The position numbers and the translations under genes were made by a program. The notes below the pieces were generated by a model. It was not told the origin of the DNA. It was given only the letters and a program-made list of their open reading frames with translations, and made no database searches. 64,000 nt of DNA from Capitella teleta (taxonomy: Eukaryota > Annelida > Polychaeta > Capitellidae), in contig KB304887.1 of NCBI GenBank assembly GCA_000328365.1, positions 201,845 through 265,844 on the forward strand. The letters run 5' to 3'. This document shows positions 35,069 to 50,809 of this stretch, one piece after another. Numbering within the stretch: position 1 is the first letter of the stretch; each line of letters opens with the position of its first letter.

Positions 35069-38000
35069 CAACAACTCTATTTTGCCAATATTAGACTTCA
35101 CTTCAGGAATTAGCAAGACTAATCAAACAATCTGAACGACATTTTTACAATTGAAGTAATGAAGGATCCCTCTCTGACCCCTCCTCCTCTCAAAGCTGGC
35201 TCATTTGCATATTTAATCAAGGTCAACTAGGTCAATGAGTGAGTGAGAATTTTATAATTTGTTCCATCGAGCGTTCAAGTGGGTTTATATATATATAAAC
35301 TGAGGGTATTGTTTGTGTATTTTATTACTAGTATTTAATTAGGTGGCAAAATATATCGAGATTATGGCTTGTATGAGTTTGAGGCTGGTATTAGCGTTCT
35401 TAATTGCTAAATTACGCAATTTTCCACGAGCGTCTGAAATTGAGCTTTCAATTCATGATCATTTCATGTAACTTCCAGATAAACTTACAGTTATATCTCC
35501 GTCTCTATATGAGAATATTCAGACGGCATTCAGTCTAAAACGAACTATTACTATATGCTAATCAGGTATCAATTTTAATCATCTCCCTTTGCAGCTAAGC
35601 AACCCATCGATGAAACAATATATGCTTAGGTGATATTATGGTGTTCTGTTACATGTAATAATTGTGCGAATTGCTACAAAGCACTCAATCTTATCACTAA
35701 CTTGGCCGTCTGGTAACCATACCAACCACGCCATTGCTAATATTACCATGACAACCGAAAAACAAAGCCCTCCCCCTCAATTCACATCGGGATGTGCAGC
35801 AAACGAATGAATTATACAATATTGGGAGTAATATAGCACATCGCGGATGATATAAAGATATAAACTCTTGCAAATAAATCACATTTGTTCATAGACGTCT
35901 GATTTATCGGATGTTTATGCGCCAAGAAATAGTTATTGCGTGATTTGATCGATCATCAAAAGTGCTAGATATGCAGTGGTTACGATACCAGACTCACGAA
36001 TGCTCTGTCTCAATTAGATATATCTGCCACGCTGAAAGCTCATTCAATAAAAATTAACTTGGCACGTGGTTGGACTGGCTTTGTTTATTGATATAACCAC
36101 CACGTGTTGCTATCAGCCAATCGCGATTAGCAAGACAATGAGTGAGATGACGTCATTCAATATATATATGAAGTCAGCAATCTTGCTTCGTGTGAATTTT
36201 TTTGTTAATAATTTAGCGGTTCTACAAAGTATCCGAGCCATTATTATAGCCAGCTTCAAGTTAGCCAATAGCCAGCCATTATTATTATATAGCCACCGCA
36301 CTTTAAGTGATCATCTGGTAAATGTTTGTTTCCTGAAGCCCATCCAGGTGGCGTGCTGTCCTTTCCCTCTTCAAAATGCCTCTTCACAGGTGCCTCTTTT
36401 CCTCATCAAGACATCATTATCACAGTTAACCAACCACTTTGCTTTTCATCGATATGTTTTCACTGCAGCTGATCCTCGCCCGACTCTTCGCTCAATTCTA
36501 AACTGAAAACTCGTTTTCGTTACGTTACGTTTTGTGCTGTTCGTTACTTTGTTAGAGTTTGAACGCAGATTTTGGAAGAAAAAAAAACTTGTTCAAATCT
36601 CGCACGCCATCACGTGAGGATGCGAGATCCGATGAGAGTGGCCTACTTCCAACAGGATATGAGTTGAGAGCAAAAAGTAATTGACCAGGAAACCGAGAAG
36701 ATTGATTCGGAACTTGTGCGGAATTTTTTCCCTTTGCTTTGCTTGTCAACAGAATGACCAGTATTATGTAATCAGAGAACAATAATTGTATTAATTCTAC
36801 AGTTGGCAATTACTAATCGCAAGACTCTATACTCATTCCTAAAAATACTAACTTGACAAATGCGATTAAATCACAAGATTCATAATTAAACAATCCTTAA
36901 CTGTAGCAACCTAAGATGAAAAATGTCTAAATGCCGCTAGCCATCTATGTTGCATGGTCTGCGGTGTGTTTTACTCATCAGGGAGAGGATAAAACTGTTC
37001 AAAATTGAAGACGTTGAAATGTATAATGCGTAGGTTGCTTATAAAAGCACTGCACTCGATCGCAATTGATACAAGAACAAAAGAAACCCTCGATTCTGTG
37101 AACTTCAATAGGCGCAGAGTTCAATGGGGCGTCACCCAAGTGACCTCAATGTTTCAAGTTGATCGTAATGTAGTGCTATCCGGGGCAATGTCATGCATAT
37201 GCAAATTATAGGACGCCTCAGAGAAAAACATTTGTGGCCGAGATTTGCATTTCTTCTCCCCTTTCTGTCTTTCTTTCTTTCTTTCTTTCGATCTTTTTTT
37301 TTCTTTTTCCTTTTCTTTCGATTTCTATGTGCAGTGAATCAACCCATGACGTGCATCTTGTGCTGGTTTAATCTAAGGGCAGGAATGTGTTTATTTGCAT
37401 CATAAAAACAGAGGTGTCCTACTCGGTGTGATTCAAGGAGGTGACCAAAGAATGGAGGATCTATTTCATAGTACAATTTATGTGCCATCCCGCATAGATA
37501 TCCAGATACATTTCTTGTTTATCTAGATGAGACGTTGTCCGAAAGTAAGTCATCATCCTGACCGTTGTTAAGTCAACCAAAAATCACGTTATTTTTTCCA
37601 TTCCATGAGCTGACTTCATTTGAATACTGATCACTCATCGCTGCTTCTTTTCTCTTTATTGTTTTTAATTGTTTTGAAGACAAAGGTAAGTTCGTATTAA
37701 CGGTATGTGCGACTTGAATTTCAAGATGACCTTTGTTCATCTTGTAACCTTTTCAAGACGATTCTATGGGCTTTATTTTGTGAGTGACAAGATACCAATT
37801 TTGAACTATTGTGCCATCTATGAATACTATTCCAGACAAAACAAAATACGATTTTTCTGCTCATGCAGAATATCTTGAAACGAGATGAGTGCGAGATTTC
37901 TTTTCTGAGAAATGCCGAAAGATCTGCTCACTTGACGGCTCCCATTGTTAACAATAGGAGAGTACTTTTATGACATCACGACAATATGAAATCGAAAGCG

Positions 38001-39160
38001 GAAATAAGGCGAGATTTTAAACCTCTCAAATTCGATGATTATGATCAAGGAATTATCCCACAGCAAGCGTAATGTCTGAAAATATGTCAGTCAAAAGGCG
38101 TATTTGTCCTTTGGGATGCATCCTCTATCATTTGTTACTAGTTTAAAACAATCAGAGGTCCTATTTAGTGTATTCTATTGGAAGAAAAATTATCATCACC
38201 TGTATTGAAAGCTTCCGTTGTGCCACATTGTGCATATTACGATTAAATGTATGACGACAAATTAAATATATATCACCAGTTTATAATTAAAACCAATATA
38301 ACATCGAATAAAGCAGTTCCTCTCATTCTGGCTGACTGATTGATCCCATTGACCCTAACCTAATAATAAAATGAGCAAACGGGGGGACCGTTCATTACTT
38401 CACTTGGAGAAATAATGTATTTCAAGTTGCTTGATTACTTCTGCTAATCGATGAGATAAAGCCTCATCTTAACATAATTTAGTAGTCATTGTATTTAAAC
38501 CGTATTTATATGGAAAGCAAAACCCTGAACCATACTTTCTGTAGAGCACGCTCAATCTTGATAATATATGGCGCAAAATGATTTCGTCGCGACGCCAGGT
38601 ACCATTTAAGGTATGCTCCCTGATTATGCAAATGAGGCACTCGCTGGAGTGCAGTTGCACTTATAAACATCTTGGAGTGTCAGCGTAAATTCGTTGAGTT
38701 TACTGGGAAATACGGGACATATAATCTCTTTTTGAATAGTGTGGCACATTCTTAATAGATGATTTTAATACAGGATTTTTAGCGTTACCGCCAATTCCAG
38801 CAGGTTTAGAAGCATACATAGAAACATTTAGAAACATAACCAAATAATCGACTGCCCATTCCGTCAGCATTGAACGAGAATTTAACAGCTGACGATTAGG
38901 CTACGAGTGCAGATCCGCGATGCTTAATTTTTTTTCCACATAGCTCGGTTCAATTGGTTCAAGGTTCAAGGCTAGAACTACTTCCAAGAACGACGCATCC
39001 CACAATGCAACATTTGTAACGGATGAAACGCTTGTCTGGGGAATTTCGGATGACTATTCGCGAGGCGCAATGGGGAACACAAGTGTCGTTCAAGGGATAT
39101 CCAGGGGTTGTTTTAAATTGTGAGGAACTCGAGAAAACTCAACTCCACGGTGCTATAAAG
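33020..39160. other. long stretch without a supported gene
   Basis: AT-rich intergenic DNA. It contains repeated GCCATTTTGAGTCCAT pieces (33478-33520), a G run (34587-34600), a poly-A run (35041-35067), a CTTT tract (37264-37290) and several E-boxes. A plus-strand 146-codon frame at 36066-36506 and a Cys-bearing frame at 34729-34911 lack recognised domains. Confidence 0.5.
35041..35067 (+). repeat. poly-A run
   Basis: 27 consecutive A; perhaps a retroposon tail, although no body is recognisable upstream. Confidence 0.9.
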
Positions 39161-39177
39161 ACTCGATTTGGTTACTG

Positions 39178-40440
39178 AAGGCGAACGTGGAGAAGATGTG
39201 AACAAGAGAGATGAGGATGGCGCATCGACTCTTCACTTGGCAGTCGGAAGAGGAGACATTGCAGATCCCGACTGACAATACTTCTCCCCTGCATTTTGTG
39301 TGCAGTGAGGGAGATGCATTAGCAAACTGAGCAGTGATTGTTCAACAGTTGCTTAAAAGTGATGCCTCAGTTAACGCGAAAAACCACCGTCGGTTGCAGC
39401 ATTTACATTGTGAAATCCAAATATACAAATGTTGACATCGTGAGAATCCTTCTTCAGGCTGGAGCTAACCATGATTCAAGAGACAGTGAAAGAAGACTCG
39501 CCCTCCATCGCCCTCCATTGCCCTCCATTGCTGCTTACCATCAGAATCGAAGCCACGTTCCATCCATTGTTGGCTACCTCCTTCGCCATGGAGCAGATCC
39601 ACGCAGTCCTAACCATTATGTGGAATATATACATGTATAACCCTTCGGCTCATGACTATTAAGCAAGAGCAGCGTGCGTTGGCCACTTTAAGAGAGCCAA
39701 TGATGACGATCAATGATCAATGAAGAACTTTTTGGAATACTGTCAAGTAGAAGTAGATCCAGAGAATAAGAGTAAAGTTGGTGAGTACAAATGGTGCTAT
39801 GAAGACCATGATGACGGACACTGGATAAGTATGCAAAGAAAAGGTCTACTATTAAGTCAATGCGACTTTGAGAAAAGTTATCGTGGAACTTTGGGAGAAT
39901 TGTTTGTTTTCATTTGTTGATCTCAGAGCGATGAGAGTGGGAGTGACGCTGTTGATTCTGTACAATGGACCGATTTACAAGGCACTCCTCATCTCAATTG
40001 ATCTCGTCCCTTGCATTCCACTTAAGATGGATAAAACTGAAGGCATCGAGATCAGATTTCCGCAGCACCTTGAAGACTGGCCGGTGCGAGTGGGTAGTAC
40101 TCACTGCGAGTGCTATGCGATGATATCGATATCAAACCCAAGTGAACCGTATGATTTCGATGTTTTCTTCACTGACTACGAAGATGTGATTATGAAATCG
40201 CTGCCAGCATCTGCCATTGAAGTCTAAGTCGTCGCAAAAGCTCTTCGCTCTCGTTCAGTTCATTGGCTTATTGAGTTGATTATAACGAAATCTGAGCTTC
40301 CGTATTCGGATAAACCTTTCATGGCTTTCCTTCGCTCGACACAACGGGATGACATAAGCGTGTAACTCAACAATCATGGCTTCAAGAAATTCTGAAGGCT
40401 ATGCAAATAGTTGTCGATTGTCAGCTTAACTACATGTCAT
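39178..40440 (+). pseudogene. broken ankyrin-repeat plus Mab-21/cGLR-like gene
   Basis: The first part shows ankyrin repeats in shifting frames: GEDVNKRDEDGASTLHLAVG, then LLKSDASVNAKN, then VDIVRILLQAGANHDSRDS, then VGYLLRHGADPRSPNH. The second part (about 39720-40230) reads WCYEDHDDGHWISM, GPIYKALLISIDLVPCIPL, HLEDWPVRVG and FTDYEDVIMKSLPASAIE. I read the VDLVPCI and the final F-S-x-x-E-x-x-x-x-x-LP pattern as the Mab-21 nucleotidyltransferase-like fold, the family of cGAS-like receptors. A further degenerate stretch follows to about 40440. At least four frame changes and stops break it. Ankyrin plus Mab-21 proteins are expanded in spiralians; the Mab-21 assignment is by motif memory and is the less certain half. 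Confidence 0.55.
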
Positions 40441-40974
40441 CTATGAAGTATGCTAGAGTTTGGAGAATGGTCCCAAACATGGAAGAGATCAGACGACTGC
40501 CCAATATACAAAAGACAGGATCCTGCGATTTACACATTTAAACTACTATCCACCAATATCACTGATGTGTTCAAAACGATACAAAATCAACCTTCCCGTC
40601 ACACTACCAAGCACGTTATTGCCAATGAATAACTTACAAAAATGTAGCATGGTTTATGTCCAAAAAACTGAAAACAAAGCAGTGTAACAGTTCACTGAAA
40701 CTTCACATCACATCATCCCAGGACTCCCTCAATTACACTGGCTGCTGAAAGGAAAGCACATCACTCAGGTATTATGAAAGATGTAGGAAAAGACCGTTAC
40801 CAAAATCTACACAGGGTCAGTAATGCGCAAAAGTGCAAAAGTGCAAAAGTACTGAAGAAACTTTAAAGTAGTTTACCAAGCAGCTTTATAACGCGGCCAG
40901 ACGTGCAGTGGAATATGCCAATGAACTGATCACTGATTGGTGGTGATCAGTAAGTGAGGCAAAGTCAGCCGCAA

Positions 40975-41155
40975 AATAACTGCCATGTCATGTAATGTCA
41001 TGTCATGCAAAATGGCGTCATGTTATGTAATGTCATGCAAAATAGCCGTCATGACATGTCATATCATGCAAAATGCCCGTCATGTCATGTAATGTCATGT
41101 CATGCAAAATAGCCGTCATGACATATCATGTCATGCAAAATAGCCATCATGTTTT
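40975..41155 (+). repeat. CATGTCATG minisatellite
   Basis: About five irregular copies of a 25-45-bp unit built from GTCATGTAATGTCATG and CATGCAAAATAGCCGTCATG. Confidence 0.8.
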
Positions 41156-41159
41156 GTTC

Positions 41160-41225
41160 CAGGAATTCAACTATGCAGACGACGTCTTTGATTTGGTAGA
41201 TTGCAGAGCATCAGAAATTATGATT
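41160..41225 (+). mobile_element. possible LINE reverse-transcriptase scrap
   Basis: EFNYADDVFDLVDCRA resembles the YADD catalytic box of LINE reverse transcriptases. Only this short motif supports the call. Confidence 0.35.
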
Positions 41226-41264
41226 GCACCTCAGAGTAAGCCAGCAATGGCGGGTCGGTGACAG

Positions 41265-44800
<3,536 letters not shown>

Positions 44801-44816
44801 AATAGCACCAGGATTA

Positions 44817-44822
44817 TTTATT
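44817..44822 (-). terminator. poly(A) signal for the 45-kb membrane-protein gene
   Basis: AATAAA on the minus strand about 205 bases beyond the stop codon. An X-box-like GTTGCCCTTAGCAAC (44843-44857) lies in the intervening 3' UTR. Confidence 0.5.
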
Positions 44823-45027
44823 TGCAGATTATGACAACGTTGGTTGCCCTTAGCAACGGCAAATAAAAGGCACGGAAAAATATTTACTGGTTTGGGTTCT
44901 TGCGGGGGTTTTTCTAACGCCGGAAATGATAGTTCAAGAATAAGATATAAAGAAAAAAGAGCGGAAATACAACAAGAAATGATTAATGGAAAATCGAAGC
45001 AAAACAAGAATTCCTTAAGGTAATGTT

Positions 45028-46054
45028 TCACATTGAAATGATGAGGTAGAGAATTTCGCCGATTATTATCGCCATGCCAACGACGATGGCCAATGCGTAC
45101 GCTGCGTTCTCCAAGGTGTCCATCGAACAACAGTCGCTATCGTCAGAACGATTTGGCCTGGAAGAAAACAACAGAAAGCGTAAAACGTCGTGTTTTTGGT
45201 CCGTGTTCATTACAAGACGGTACAAAAACCTAATGGTATTATCACAAATGTTCTCGCAGAATAACTTACATTATGTCATATTGGTAATAGACGATGTCTG
45301 TAGTTGGAACGATGCGCTTCTTGGGGCGGGGCATCTGAGATTGTGGGTACACCGCTGGTCTGAAGGAAGAGAATGACGTCATACAAGACAGAACAAAGCA
45401 CCCTCGAGTCACCGGAAGTGGTTTGCGTCTAACACAAGGAAACACGCTCATGGTGGAACGTTCTTAAAGTGGACAAAACTTCCAACGACTGACGTTCAGT
45501 ATATTTAATTATCTTTAATTATCTTAACTTTTATATTTAATTATCGGTTGCACATGAAAGGAGTCGGCTTTAATTTTCCAGTTGATAACCACTTTTGCCT
45601 TATATATGGAATTGGCGTAAAATAATTTGTCCTTCAATATATTTAACAATATTAAACATTTATAAATTATGTTTATCAAATTATATATTTAATAATATGC
45701 ATGGAAGTAAGAAACTTTTGCCTTGCATGTTATACGCACAAAATTGCGTTGTGCACACATATATTAATAGTACATGCAGAATAGATAACATATATAATAA
45801 TATTATAACCTAAAATTGACTAATTCACATGTTCATTATTCCTATGACATGTAGTTTCGTAAACGGCATACCTTGTCATGTAAAGGCATCTCGTGGTTTG
45901 CGGTCTTGACGTCACAGGAGGTCGTGACGTCACATGAGGTTGTTGCACTGTCCTCTCTTGAATCTGCGTCGATGACGAATGAAAGCAAGAATCAGAGCGA
46001 CGTGGCGTCCACTGAATGACCGCGTTCTGCGGTCGGAAGTTGGGCTGGTAATAC
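45028..46054 (-). CDS. single-pass membrane protein, three 3'-terminal exons (partial)
   Basis: Three exons join in phase: 46054-45872 (183 nt, phase 2 to 2), 45359-45270 (90 nt, 2 to 2), 45157-45028 (130 nt, to TGA). Each has a pyrimidine-rich AG acceptor (TCATTGCAG, TCCTTCAG, TCTTCCAG) and a good donor (GTATGC, GTAAGT). The product reads YYQPNFRPQNAVIQW, a Cys/Ser/Thr/Pro-rich stretch (TSRPPVTSRPQTTRCLY), RPAVYPQSQMPRPKKR, then DDSDCCSMDTLENAAYALAI and a membrane helix (about 21 residues, ALAIVVGMAIIIGEILYLII) that ends two residues before the stop. So the protein is anchored by its extreme C-terminus or has almost no cytosolic tail. The upstream exon or exons with the start codon were not found. 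Family not recognised; three consistent splice joins are strong support that it is real. Confidence 0.7.
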
Positions 46055-46059
46055 CTGCA

Positions 46060-49000
46060 ATGATCCGCAAAAGAGATGACAAGAACAATAGGAACCCGTG
46101 AAATGTCCACATCGTATGGTGAATATAGTGCACACGTAAGAATGCGCGGGTATTAGTGGAGAGATCAATGCGAATCCGAATCAAAATAAGGTTTGAGTCA
46201 ATGTGATCAAAGAACATTTCTGTGATTGCGGATTAAGATTTCTAATATCGTAACCTTGTGATCTCGTGACCTCGTGAACTCATAGGAGGAAAGTGAGCCG
46301 TTTTCAGAAGAGGTCTTAAATCGGTCAATGACGTCATTCTAGATAATAATAACGTGATGACTGCCGGTCTATGACGTCATTCTGGATTACATTTGGTATT
46401 TAGCCTCGCTTTCGATGCTGTGATTTCCTAAAAATAACTTGATGAAACTAAAATAAAAAATGAAAGCCCTAAATATGAGTATCCTTGACGACAAGTTTCC
46501 TATACTCTGCCTAGAACATTTGAACAACACGCACAAGTCTCCTTGTGTTAAATATTTAATTGTCTCGAGACGCATCTCCAAAGCATTATGTGCAACAGGA
46601 CACTACCGAACCATTGGCAGTCTCCCTCTGTTTCCTCTGCAGCGGGCTTCCATAGTTCAAATGTTGGCTTTACAAAGTTCGTGCTAGACCATGAACGACT
46701 TTGGCTGTAGTTTATGCATGCCAGTTCCTTGATTTGAAAGTTGTTCACAGCATTCGATCAGCCCAGGCTATGGTTTGTAATATTTTTTGCGTTGAGCTCC
46801 ACGGGATGGGGAACTAAATTTTAAGTGATGTTCTATTGACTCATAGCACCAATTGATAGCATTCCGTGCCAAGAACACCATGCCTGGATGCAAGCGTAAG
46901 GAAATAATGCATTCCGAATATCGGGGTTAGCATTGCGCCTATGGGAGAATGGCCTCCATTGCGAAGTATAGGAGGCAAACGTCAGCTGATGGCTTGCCGT
47001 GATTGGTCCCGTTCCCCTCGTGAAGATATCGATTTCAGCCAATCAGAGCAGATCATCTTCGCCATAAAAGGACATCTTTGTTGTTTACGAAGCGAAAGCG
47101 CATGCGTGGTGCACTCTGGCTGACCTTTTTACTGTTTTAGGATTAGAAACATGGTAGGTGTCCTAAAAAATCGCTTGTTAAAATAAGAAAAATAGCGAAA
47201 AATAATTTTTTTTCGCGCCTGACTGGTGGTAAAATAATTATTCTATCTATTTCCGAAAAAAAAATAAAAAAAATATCCAGGGGTTTAGTCGCAGGACACG
47301 CTGATATGACGAGGCCCATTGTAAAAGATGGGGAACTCGGTGTTTCATCACAGCTCCTGACGTCACGCCTAATTTCATTTCATTTCATTTCATTTCATTT
47401 ATTACATTTAAAACGCATTTTCAGCAATATCAAAGAACATTCAAATGCGCTGTACAAACAGAGGTAAAAAGAAAAATCATTAAATACTAGAAAATTAATT
47501 AAATTAATTAGCAATATATCTCCCGCGAAATCGTTAGCGATGATATTCCTTGTGTGGGCCAGGCATAAGAATCATTTTTGGTGCATCAAATAACGACTCA
47601 AAGTCCATTTTTAACCAGTTCTCCCTCCCTTTAATTCAATTAGAACTTGCCGATTCAACTACCCGTTATGTCACCAGTTTTTGCATAATTTAAATGATTC
47701 ATTTACCTACAATGAGCGGTCAAACTTCATTAATATCAATTAATTATCAACTATTCCTTTCACCTAAGATGCAATTGCAATAATTTTTTAGCAGCGAAAA
47801 TTTGTTCTGAAACGCCCTCGGCATACGAAGCTCGCCTATCCATGTGAACAATCGCCTTTCACGTAAAATATTATTACAATAGCCTACTAATTTTCACATG
47901 AATACATCACAAAACATCCATTCTGATTATATCTCGCGTCAATAGTTGTGGACTTCACTATAAATTACACGATTTTTACTTTTTGTACGACGCCGGCCGG
48001 ACTCCCCCCCCCCCCCCCCGCCAAAAAAAGGCGCGAAATTTCTATTCGAGCGACGCGTTGCTGCCAGCATTTTTCTTAGTAAAAGTAGGACGATGGTGAT
48101 ATCAAAAGAGTTCAGTAGTAAATCTAAAACCCGGATCGGTTATTGTGTCCCTTTGCGAAATTGTAGTCTACAGCATGGACGCTGTCATATTTGTCGGATT
48201 ATTTTCTTGGAAATTATAAGGTAACCTGGAAGCCTAGAATTTTAATTAGAGTGAACTCATTTTGGGCCTGATACGGTAGGACTGATGCACGGGCGATCGG
48301 GATCAACCATAGCATAGGGCTGGCCATCTCCGTGCAAACGGAATTCTTAGTGTGATGCGTCTTAGGCATCGCTGTAAGTATTCAATGGTTGAGAGGCATT
48401 CATAAAAGGTTACTTACAACTAAGTTATAGCGTCTAGTAGTCAACTAAAAAATACTCATGAAAGTCACTTCGATGTTTATGCACACAAATGCTTGACACA
48501 ACAGCTCAATGTCACTTGCGAGTTACAAGCGAGAAGATGCAATCAGGTGTTCTGCACTTCTTGTCAGCGGTTTCTTATCCCGATAAACTAGTTCATATTC
48601 ATAATATATTCATATCTTCAAATAAACATAACACGCTTCTGGGTGATACTTTGCGGGGGGGAGGGGGGTGCCACTCACTTGATCTATTAAATAGGAGATC
48701 GAATAGCGTGGAGCCGAGTATTCGGCTATCACCATAGCAACGATTATTAAGAGGAAACTGATTGTCTACTCACTGCATAGTGCTTCACGGGTTTTCCTAC
48801 GAGGCACATCTGGAGTACTGGTTTGAGGGCGTGGGAGATGCTCACTCGTCAACTATCATTTCTGACAGTTCTGTATTCTTCTCAGGAATATGCACTGGAA
48901 TGTTCTCTAGTATCTTGCTGAAACTAAACATTGTTATAATGTAATGCTAATGCATAATAAATAGTAGAAAATATAAGCACATTTATGTTTTCTGGTAAAC

Positions 49001-50510
49001 AGTATCAACTGCTTTAGCATAGAATATTTGCACATTAAAGTGTTACTATGTGTATTATTGAGTTTCAAGGTTCTGTGATATTGTTGCATCGCATGCTTGG
49101 TTGGAGCTCCAAGAACGTCGGCGAAGCTTTCAATTCAGTTACCCTCTCTTCAACTTCGATTTTGCGCCAAAGTGAACTTGATAAATTTTACCTTTTAAAA
49201 GGTCTGCTGTGTTTATGAAGCTAAGTTTTAATCCGACCTGTGCCGAGTGACTCAGTATGTCTGTACGTCTGTCTGTTGTCTGTGGAATCCACCGAAACAT
49301 CCGGAGATCCAAAATGGCGGATTATCGAATTAATTCGGATTAACGAAGTCTGCTTGAATTTGGCACCAGGAACGCGAAGTTTATATCGGCCTGGCTAAGA
49401 TTAAATTATCATTATCTTAATTATTATTATTTTAACTAACTTTCACGATTTCATCAATCGAACTCAATGCCCCTACGGCCAATCAATGCGTAATTTTGAA
49501 TAGAAAAAAAATATTAATTTATAAAACAATAAGAAGACCGGAATGCGGAGATTGACCTTTGAACTCGCTCACCACGTGACCCTCTGTGTTGCTTCATGAC
49601 TGATCAGCGATTTATTCATTGAAATACATCGCAGTAACTCAAAACTGCTGTGCATACTTCTTGTTTAGTGACGGTAGAATGACTGTGTTCTAGGATCTTT
49701 GATTAATCACTTCTTCTTTGTGATGCAAATGTAAATATAGATTAAAGGATATTTCGCTATCATGAGATTTTCCAGGTATCATTTCCACTATGTCAGGTAA
49801 TGAAAAGGATCTAGAGACCTTTCGTCGTGTCTAACAATTGTATGCATATTATGAAGAAAAAAATCTGCTGCATTTGCATTTGCATTAAAATATTATTATT
49901 TTTGTGGCGTAGGATAATTAAATATAATTATAATCCGATCATAGACTTCATGGTCAATTCCTTAGCAAGAGGAGAATAAAGGAAAATATGCAATTTTATT
50001 TCTATGTATGAACATAAAGATAATAATTGTATGACAAAATTAATAAATATTAAACCTAACATATATGCATAATTTTTATATAATTAGATATCTGATTATG
50101 TTTGGATTATGTAAAAGTCAAAGCTTTGAAATAAATTAATATTAAAACTAATTTTCTTTGTTTGAGGAATATAAGGAATATTTATTGAAAAAGTATGGTG
50201 AACTAGTTAATTTATGCATTTATGTTTTGTTTAACCGGTTGAAAGATTACATTGACGGAATTAGAACATAAACGTGCAGTAATCAAATGCATGGAAATAT
50301 ATCAAACGATTGAACGAGAAGCTTTTTGTTTACTCTTTTGACGCCAGATCGACGTCATGTAATTAAAATTGACATAATCAATTAAACTGTTGCAAATTAT
50401 TTTGGATACTTATATATGGATTAACACATCTTCACATTTCTACATCATTAAAAGTCAATTTTTATTATGTTCGATTATTCCTGTATTTTATCAAACATTT
50501 TGATGGCAAA
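46060..50510. other. intergenic or intronic DNA upstream of the membrane-protein exons
   Basis: The 5' exons of the minus-strand membrane protein may lie here, unidentified. On the plus strand a promoter-like cluster lies at 47039-47110 (CCAATCAGAG, CATAAAAGG, GCGCATGCG). A retroposon 3' end with TTTCA tail is at 47366-47470 and a C run at 48005-48019. The rest is AT-rich; 49240-49330 contains a GTCTGT-rich piece. Confidence 0.45.
47366..47470 (-). mobile_element. retroposon 3' end with pentanucleotide tail
   Basis: Read on the minus strand, GTACAGCGCATTTGAATGTT leads to GTAATAAATGAAATGAAATG, a GCGC..ATAAATG(AAATG)n ending typical of LINE or SINE 3' termini. No coding part is seen upstream. 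Confidence 0.45.
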
Positions 50511-50512
50511 TA

Positions 50513-50655
50513 TATTCATAACGCCAAGTATGAGGGCTGAAAATACATTATGATGCACACCAAGGTGTGATTCCATCCATAAATTCATAACGCACTTATG
50601 AGTGCTGCGAGTACGCTATGATGCACCTCGAGGTACGATTCCATCCATAATTCAT
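50513..50655 (+). repeat. two tandem copies of the TTCATAACGC repeat
   Basis: Two units of about 69 bp run head to tail. Each starts ATTCATAACGC, has TATGAG near position 20, TATGATGCAC near 45 and ends GATTCCATCCATAA. The internal CTATGATGCACCTCGAGGT is the imperfect inverse of the start. The 62982 copy is flanked by the same CCATCC motif. Confidence 0.75.
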
Positions 50656-50809
50656 TGAAGGTTACCTTATGACGTCATCTTTTGGCGCAGCTTCTATCAA
50701 TACATTGACCACACATACTGATCATGATATACCATCAAATCCATTTTAGGAGACATTCCTTAGCATAATCAACCAATGACAGCTGTGTCACCGCTAGTTC
50801 GATATGCTT

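Noticed and set aside
36066-36506. 146-codon plus-strand frame
   Set aside because: No domain, no promoter or splice signals, composition like AT-rich intergenic DNA.
46055-46217. Frame starting MWTFHGFLLFLSSLLRIIAG as signal peptide of the 45-kb gene
   Set aside because: It is in a different frame from the RYYQPN exon, and its T/C-rich codons form the polypyrimidine tract of that exon's acceptor.
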